64,000 nucleotides of DNA from Marmoricola endophyticus (GTDB taxonomy: Bacteria; Actinomycetota; Actinomycetes; Propionibacteriales; Nocardioidaceae). Numbering within the stretch: position 1 is the stretch's first letter; the number at the start of each line of letters is the position of its first letter. Shown here piece after piece: positions 61,262-64,000 of the stretch. The translations under genes and the position numbers were made by a program. Where the stretch lies: contig NZ_BMKQ01000001.1 of NCBI RefSeq assembly GCF_014644415.1, positions 1,726,861-1,790,860 of the forward strand, written 5' to 3'. Under the pieces are notes generated by a model. That model saw nothing but the letters and a program-made list of their open reading frames with translations, ran no database searches and had not been told where the DNA came from.

Positions 61262-61284
61262 CCACCGGCAATCGTTGCCGGTGG
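61262..61284 (+). terminator. Hairpin after tRNA-Phe
   Basis: CCACCGGCAA, a TCG loop, and TTGCCGGTGG give a perfect ten-pair stem, 24 bases after the tRNA. It lacks a T-run but is well placed as a terminator of the tRNA transcript. Confidence 0.6.
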
Positions 61285-61363
61285 CCTCGGACGTGGCCCA
61301 GCACCTGCGGCCGCTCGCTGGATGTCCCCTCGGCGAGGAGCAGGCCGTGGTAGGTGTACAGAC

Positions 61364-61684
61364 GTGAGCGAATCGGGCGCGCGCGAACCGGTGGCCGCAG
61401 AACGGCAGAAGTCGTTCCTCGAACGCTTCTTCTGGCCGATCTTCGTGGTGGTCCTCGTGGTGGTCATCGCTGCGTTCGTCGTCGGGTTCAAGCTCGTCGG
61501 TGACAGCTATTCCTCCGAGAGGAAGGAGCTGAACGACAACTACGTCGAGAAGATCGACGTGAGGCCGGGGACCAAGTACTCCAGCGACACCATCATCATC
61601 GACGGCGTCTCCCGCTACGACTGCTCGGAGAAGGACGGTCGGCTCGAGTGCGACGACGAGCCCAAGCCGACGCCCGAGCGCTAG
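61364..61684 (+). CDS. Small single-pass membrane protein of unknown function
   Basis: A 106-residue protein with a membrane helix at about 24-48 (FFWPIFVVVLVVVIAAFVVGF) after a charged N-terminus, and an outer part with two Cys (RYDCSEKDGRLECDDE) that may form a disulfide. I do not recognise a family. The GTG at 61364 is the best start. The following acetyltransferase gene begins nine bases later, so the two are likely co-transcribed. Confidence 0.6.
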   Translation: MSESGAREPVAAERQKSFLERFFWPIFVVVLVVVIAAFVVGFKLVGDSYSSERKELNDNYVEKIDVRPGTKYSSDTIIIDGVSRYDCSEKDGRLECDDEPKPTPER

Positions 61685-61693
61685 GAGGGCCAG

Positions 61694-62149
61694 ATGAGCC
61701 GGGTGCGACCCGCGCTGCCCGACGAGGCGCCGACGCTCTCGGCGCTCGCGTTCGAGAGCAAGGCCCACTGGGGCTACTCCGCGTCGTTCATGGAGTCGTG
61801 CCGCGCCGAGCTCACCGTCGACCCGGCCGCCTGCGACGGCACGCGGGTCGTCCTCGCCGAGGACGACGAGGGGGTCACCGGGTTCTACCGGATCGGCGGT
61901 ACGCCCGAGGAGGGCACGCTGGACGACCTCTTCGTCGCACCGGGCCGGATGGGTCGGGGGCTCGGACGGCTGCTCCTCGCGCACGCCGTCCGGACCGCCC
62001 GGTCGCTCGGCATGACCTCGCTGTTCATCGACGCCGACCCGCACGCGGTCGGCTTCTACGAGCGCGCCGGCGCGGTCCACGTCGGCGAGGTCGCGAGCGG
62101 CTCGATCAGCGGGCGGGTGCTGCCCCAGCTGCGTCTGACCACCGGCTGA
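61694..62149 (+). CDS. GNAT-family N-acetyltransferase
   Basis: A 151-residue acetyltransferase. It begins VRPALPDEAPTLSALAFESKAHWGYS and has the acetyl-CoA loop APGRMGRGLGRLLLAHAV with the Q/R-x-x-G-x-G/A-like pattern, followed by DPHAVGFYERAGAVHVGE. Substrate is unknown. The ATG at 61694 has GGAGGG just before it. Confidence 0.85.
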   Translation: MSRVRPALPDEAPTLSALAFESKAHWGYSASFMESCRAELTVDPAACDGTRVVLAEDDEGVTGFYRIGGTPEEGTLDDLFVAPGRMGRGLGRLLLAHAVRTARSLGMTSLFIDADPHAVGFYERAGAVHVGEVASGSISGRVLPQLRLTTG

Positions 62150-62150
62150 G

Positions 62151-62441
62151 TCAGTCGACGCCGGGCACGATCCGCAGGTCGCGGACCGCGCCGTCGCCGA
62201 GCGCGGCGAGCGCCTCGGCGTACGCCTCGCTCGCGTACGCCGCCGTCGCCGCCTCCACGTCGTCGAACTCCACGATCACGGACCGCTGCTCGACACCGTC
62301 CTCGAAGACGGCCGCCGGCATCCCCCGAGCGATGAAGCGACCGCCCGCGGCGGCGATCGCGGGACCGGCGAGCTCGGCGTATGCCGCCACCTTCGCCGGG
62401 TCGCTGATCTCGCGGTAGGCGCTGATCCAGTACGCAGTCAT
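62151..62441 (-). CDS. DUF1330 family protein
   Basis: A 96-residue dimeric ferredoxin-like fold protein. It begins MTAYWISAYREISDPAKVAAYAELA and has GGRFIARGMPAAVFE and VEQRSVIVEFDD, the pattern of DUF1330 proteins. Function is unknown in the family. Its ATG overlaps the stop of the upstream membrane protein gene (ATGA), and it ends next to the convergent acetyltransferase gene. Confidence 0.85.
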   Translation of the reverse strand: MTAYWISAYREISDPAKVAAYAELAGPAIAAAGGRFIARGMPAAVFEDGVEQRSVIVEFDDVEAATAAYASEAYAEALAALGDGAVRDLRIVPGVD

Positions 62442-62923
62442 GCGTCGAGTCTGGCAGCCCGCGCGACACCGGCCACCACCGCGACGTAGACCGCGTGCTG
62501 GGCCAGCGAGCTGACCACGACGTCGCGACGCCAGCGCCACGGCGGCGGGGCGCCGCCGACCGTCGGGAACAGCGTCCACGCCATGGCCTGGCAGCCGGCG
62601 TAGAACGTCGGCACCGCCGCCGTCGCCGGCAGGCGGGTGCGCAGGAGGTCGTACCCGACGGCGACGGCGGAGCCGTAGCCCCAGTGCGCGAGCAGGAAGT
62701 ACCCCCGACGCTGCGCCTCGCCGCGCGCCGGTCGGCGCAGGACCGCGCCGACGGCGGTGGCCACGTGCGTGCTCGCGTCGTAGTCGACCGGGTGGTCCAG
62801 CCGCGGTCTCAGACGCCGCTCGAGGGTGGTCGTGGCGGTCATCGCGGCGGTCCCCGCCAGCCCGGACAAGAGCGCACGAGTCAGCACGACGCCGATGCTG
62901 CCAGGCTGCGAGACCTGCGACAC
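62438..62923 (-). CDS. Membrane protein of unknown function
   Basis: A 161-residue protein with an N-terminal helix near residue 20 (LLSGLAGTAAMTATTTLE) and other weakly hydrophobic segments (GYFLLAHWGYGSAVAVGYDLL, VPTFYAGCQAMAWTLFP, LAQHAVYVAVVAGVARA). It resembles actinobacterial conserved membrane proteins of about 160-200 residues without known roles. The start is uncertain between GTG at 62923 and GTG at 62887, and neither has a good ribosome-binding site. Confidence 0.6.
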   Translation of the reverse strand: MSQVSQPGSIGVVLTRALLSGLAGTAAMTATTTLERRLRPRLDHPVDYDASTHVATAVGAVLRRPARGEAQRRGYFLLAHWGYGSAVAVGYDLLRTRLPATAAVPTFYAGCQAMAWTLFPTVGGAPPPWRWRRDVVVSSLAQHAVYVAVVAGVARAARLDA

Positions 62924-62993
62924 AGGGGGAATCAGAGCCGACCGGTGACGGCTGCGCTGCGTGAACGATCAACCAACCTGCCAGGAGCGACTC

Positions 62994-64000
62994 GTGACGA
63001 CAGCCTTCGACCCCATCCGCATCGGCCGCTGGGACCTGCCCCAGCGCTTCGTGATGGCCCCGCTGACCCGCAACCGTGCGCCCGAGGGCGTGCCGGGCGA
63101 GCTCAACGCGACGTACTACGGCCAGCGCGCCGGCGCCGGCCTGATCGTCACCGAGGGCTCGCAGCCCAGCGCGGTCGGGCAGGGCTACCTCGACACCCCC
63201 GGCTTCCACTCCCCCGAGCAGCTCGCCGGGTGGCGGCTGGCGGCGGACGCCGTCCACGAGGGCAACGGCTACCTCGTCGCGCAGCTGATGCACGCCGGGC
63301 GGATCGCGCACCCCGACAACAAGAACGGGCTCGAGTCGGTGGCGCCGAGCGCGCTGCAGGCGCCGGGCGAGATGGTGACCGCGAACGGCCGCACCGAGAA
63401 CACCGTCCCCCGCGCGCTGGAGACCGACGAGATCCCGGGCATCGTCGAGGAGTTCGTCACCGCCGCGAGGAACGCCGTCGAGGCGGGCCTGGACGGGGTC
63501 GAGGTGCACTCCGCCAACGGCTACCTGCTGCACCAGTTCCTCGGGCAGTCCTCGAACGAGCGGACCGACGAGTACGGCGGCTCGCCCGAGAACCGCGCAC
63601 GGCTGAGCATCGAGGTCACCCGCGCCGTGGCCGAGGCCATCGGCGCCGACCGGGTCGGCATCCGCATCTCCCCCGCGCACAACATCCAGGGCGTGCTCGA
63701 GGAGGACCAGGCGGAGACGATCGCGGCGTACCGGACGCTCGTCGACGGCATCGCCGACCTCGGGCTGGCGTACCTCTCGATCCTCGCGGACCCGACCACC
63801 GACCTGGTCGCGGACCTGAAGGAGCGCTTCGGCGGCCCGGTGATGCTGAACTCCGGGTTCAGCTCGGTGACCACGCTCGCCGACGTGGAGAAGATCCTCG
63901 ACGAGGGTCTCGGCGACCTGGTCGCCGTGGGTCGCGAGTTCCTCGCCAACCCCGACCTCGCCGAGCGCTGGCGCACCGGCGCGGACCTCAACGAGCCGAA
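62994..64000 (+). CDS. Alkene reductase of the old yellow enzyme family (3' end beyond window)
   Basis: The first 335 residues of an FMN-dependent NAD(P)H:flavin oxidoreductase; the window ends before the stop. It has FVMAPLTRNRAPEGVPGELNATYYGQRA, the flavin/substrate segment EVHSANGYLLHQFL with the catalytic Asn pair region, NERTDEYGGSPENRARL, and GDLVAVGREFLANPDL. The usual family length is about 360 residues, so only some 20-30 are missing. It reduces activated C=C bonds, typically of electrophilic stress compounds. The GTG at 62994 has CCAGGAG upstream. Confidence 0.9.
   Translation, partial: MTTAFDPIRIGRWDLPQRFVMAPLTRNRAPEGVPGELNATYYGQRAGAGLIVTEGSQPSAVGQGYLDTPGFHSPEQLAGWRLAADAVHEGNGYLVAQLMHAGRIAHPDNKNGLESVAPSALQAPGEMVTANGRTENTVPRALETDEIPGIVEEFVTAARNAVEAGLDGVEVHSANGYLLHQFLGQSSNERTDEYGGSPENRARLSIEVTRAVAEAIGADRVGIRISPAHNIQGVLEEDQAETIAAYRTLVDGIADLGLAYLSILADPTTDLVADLKERFGGPVMLNSGFSSVTTLADVEKILDEGLGDLVAVGREFLANPDLAERWRTGADLNEP

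Overview
The window is high-GC DNA (roughly 70% or more in most genes) from an actinobacterium. The evidence is a mycothiol synthase (MshD), a GlnR-type orphan regulator, LytR-CpsA-Psr and DUF1416 proteins, many GTG/TTG starts and ATGA/GTGA gene overlaps, and a cysteine-rich leaderless leader peptide. A Nocardioides-like member of the Propionibacteriales is my best guess from protein style; I cannot confirm the genus without a search.

Layout. (1) 1-19742 is a surface-glycan locus. It holds two sulfotransferases (one cut by the window edge), a large polyprenyl-phosphate sugar-phosphate transferase, GT4 glycosyltransferases, two sugar-nucleotide epimerases, a nucleotide-sugar dehydrogenase, a trimeric-repeat acyltransferase, a flippase, a polymerase-like membrane protein, a complete four-enzyme set resembling UDP-di-N-acetylbacillosamine synthesis and transfer (PglF/E/D/C-like), a VanZ-like protein and a tyrosine autokinase. 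Part of it (about 7.7-13.7 kb) has visibly lower GC, suggesting a swapped-in glycan cassette. The matching tyrosine phosphatase and an LCP ligase lie a little further on (22.6-24.3 kb). (2) 19770-29640 is housekeeping: YgfZ, a cupin, a Fur/Zur regulator, a nitrobindin-like protein, a sulfur-handling operon (DUF4395, sulfurtransferase, DUF1416) behind a Cys-rich leader peptide, a thioredoxin, a MoaD-like protein, GlnR and MshD. (3) 29648-42131 is a phosphate region: an esterase, polyphosphate kinase, MutT1, PstSCAB behind a PHO-box-like repeat, and a convergent PiT transporter with a PhoU-like partner. Between pstB and the PiT gene sits a DUF559-like endonuclease-fold gene bracketed by long inverted repeats that include the stop codons of both neighbours. 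(4) 42269-50905 holds a cold-shock protein, a very acidic 731-residue membrane protein, tRNA-Lys, an AI-2E family permease, a membrane adenylate cyclase, NDH-2, tRNA-Asp and a minimal metalloprotease. (5) tRNA-Glu is followed by an IclR regulator and an eight-gene operon (51953-60638) that reads as L-carnitine (or acyl-carnitine/carnitine-derivative) uptake and breakdown to glycine betaine, with a peptide-type ABC transporter. (6) tRNA-Phe and small genes lead to an old-yellow-enzyme alkene reductase cut by the window end.

The most unusual items are the inverted-repeat-bracketed DUF559 gene, the bidirectional array of about 22-bp repeats after ppk, the carnitine operon with a dipeptide-type importer and a beta-lactamase-fold hydrolase, and the leaderless Cys leader peptide. 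No CRISPR array, integrase, transposase or rRNA was seen.
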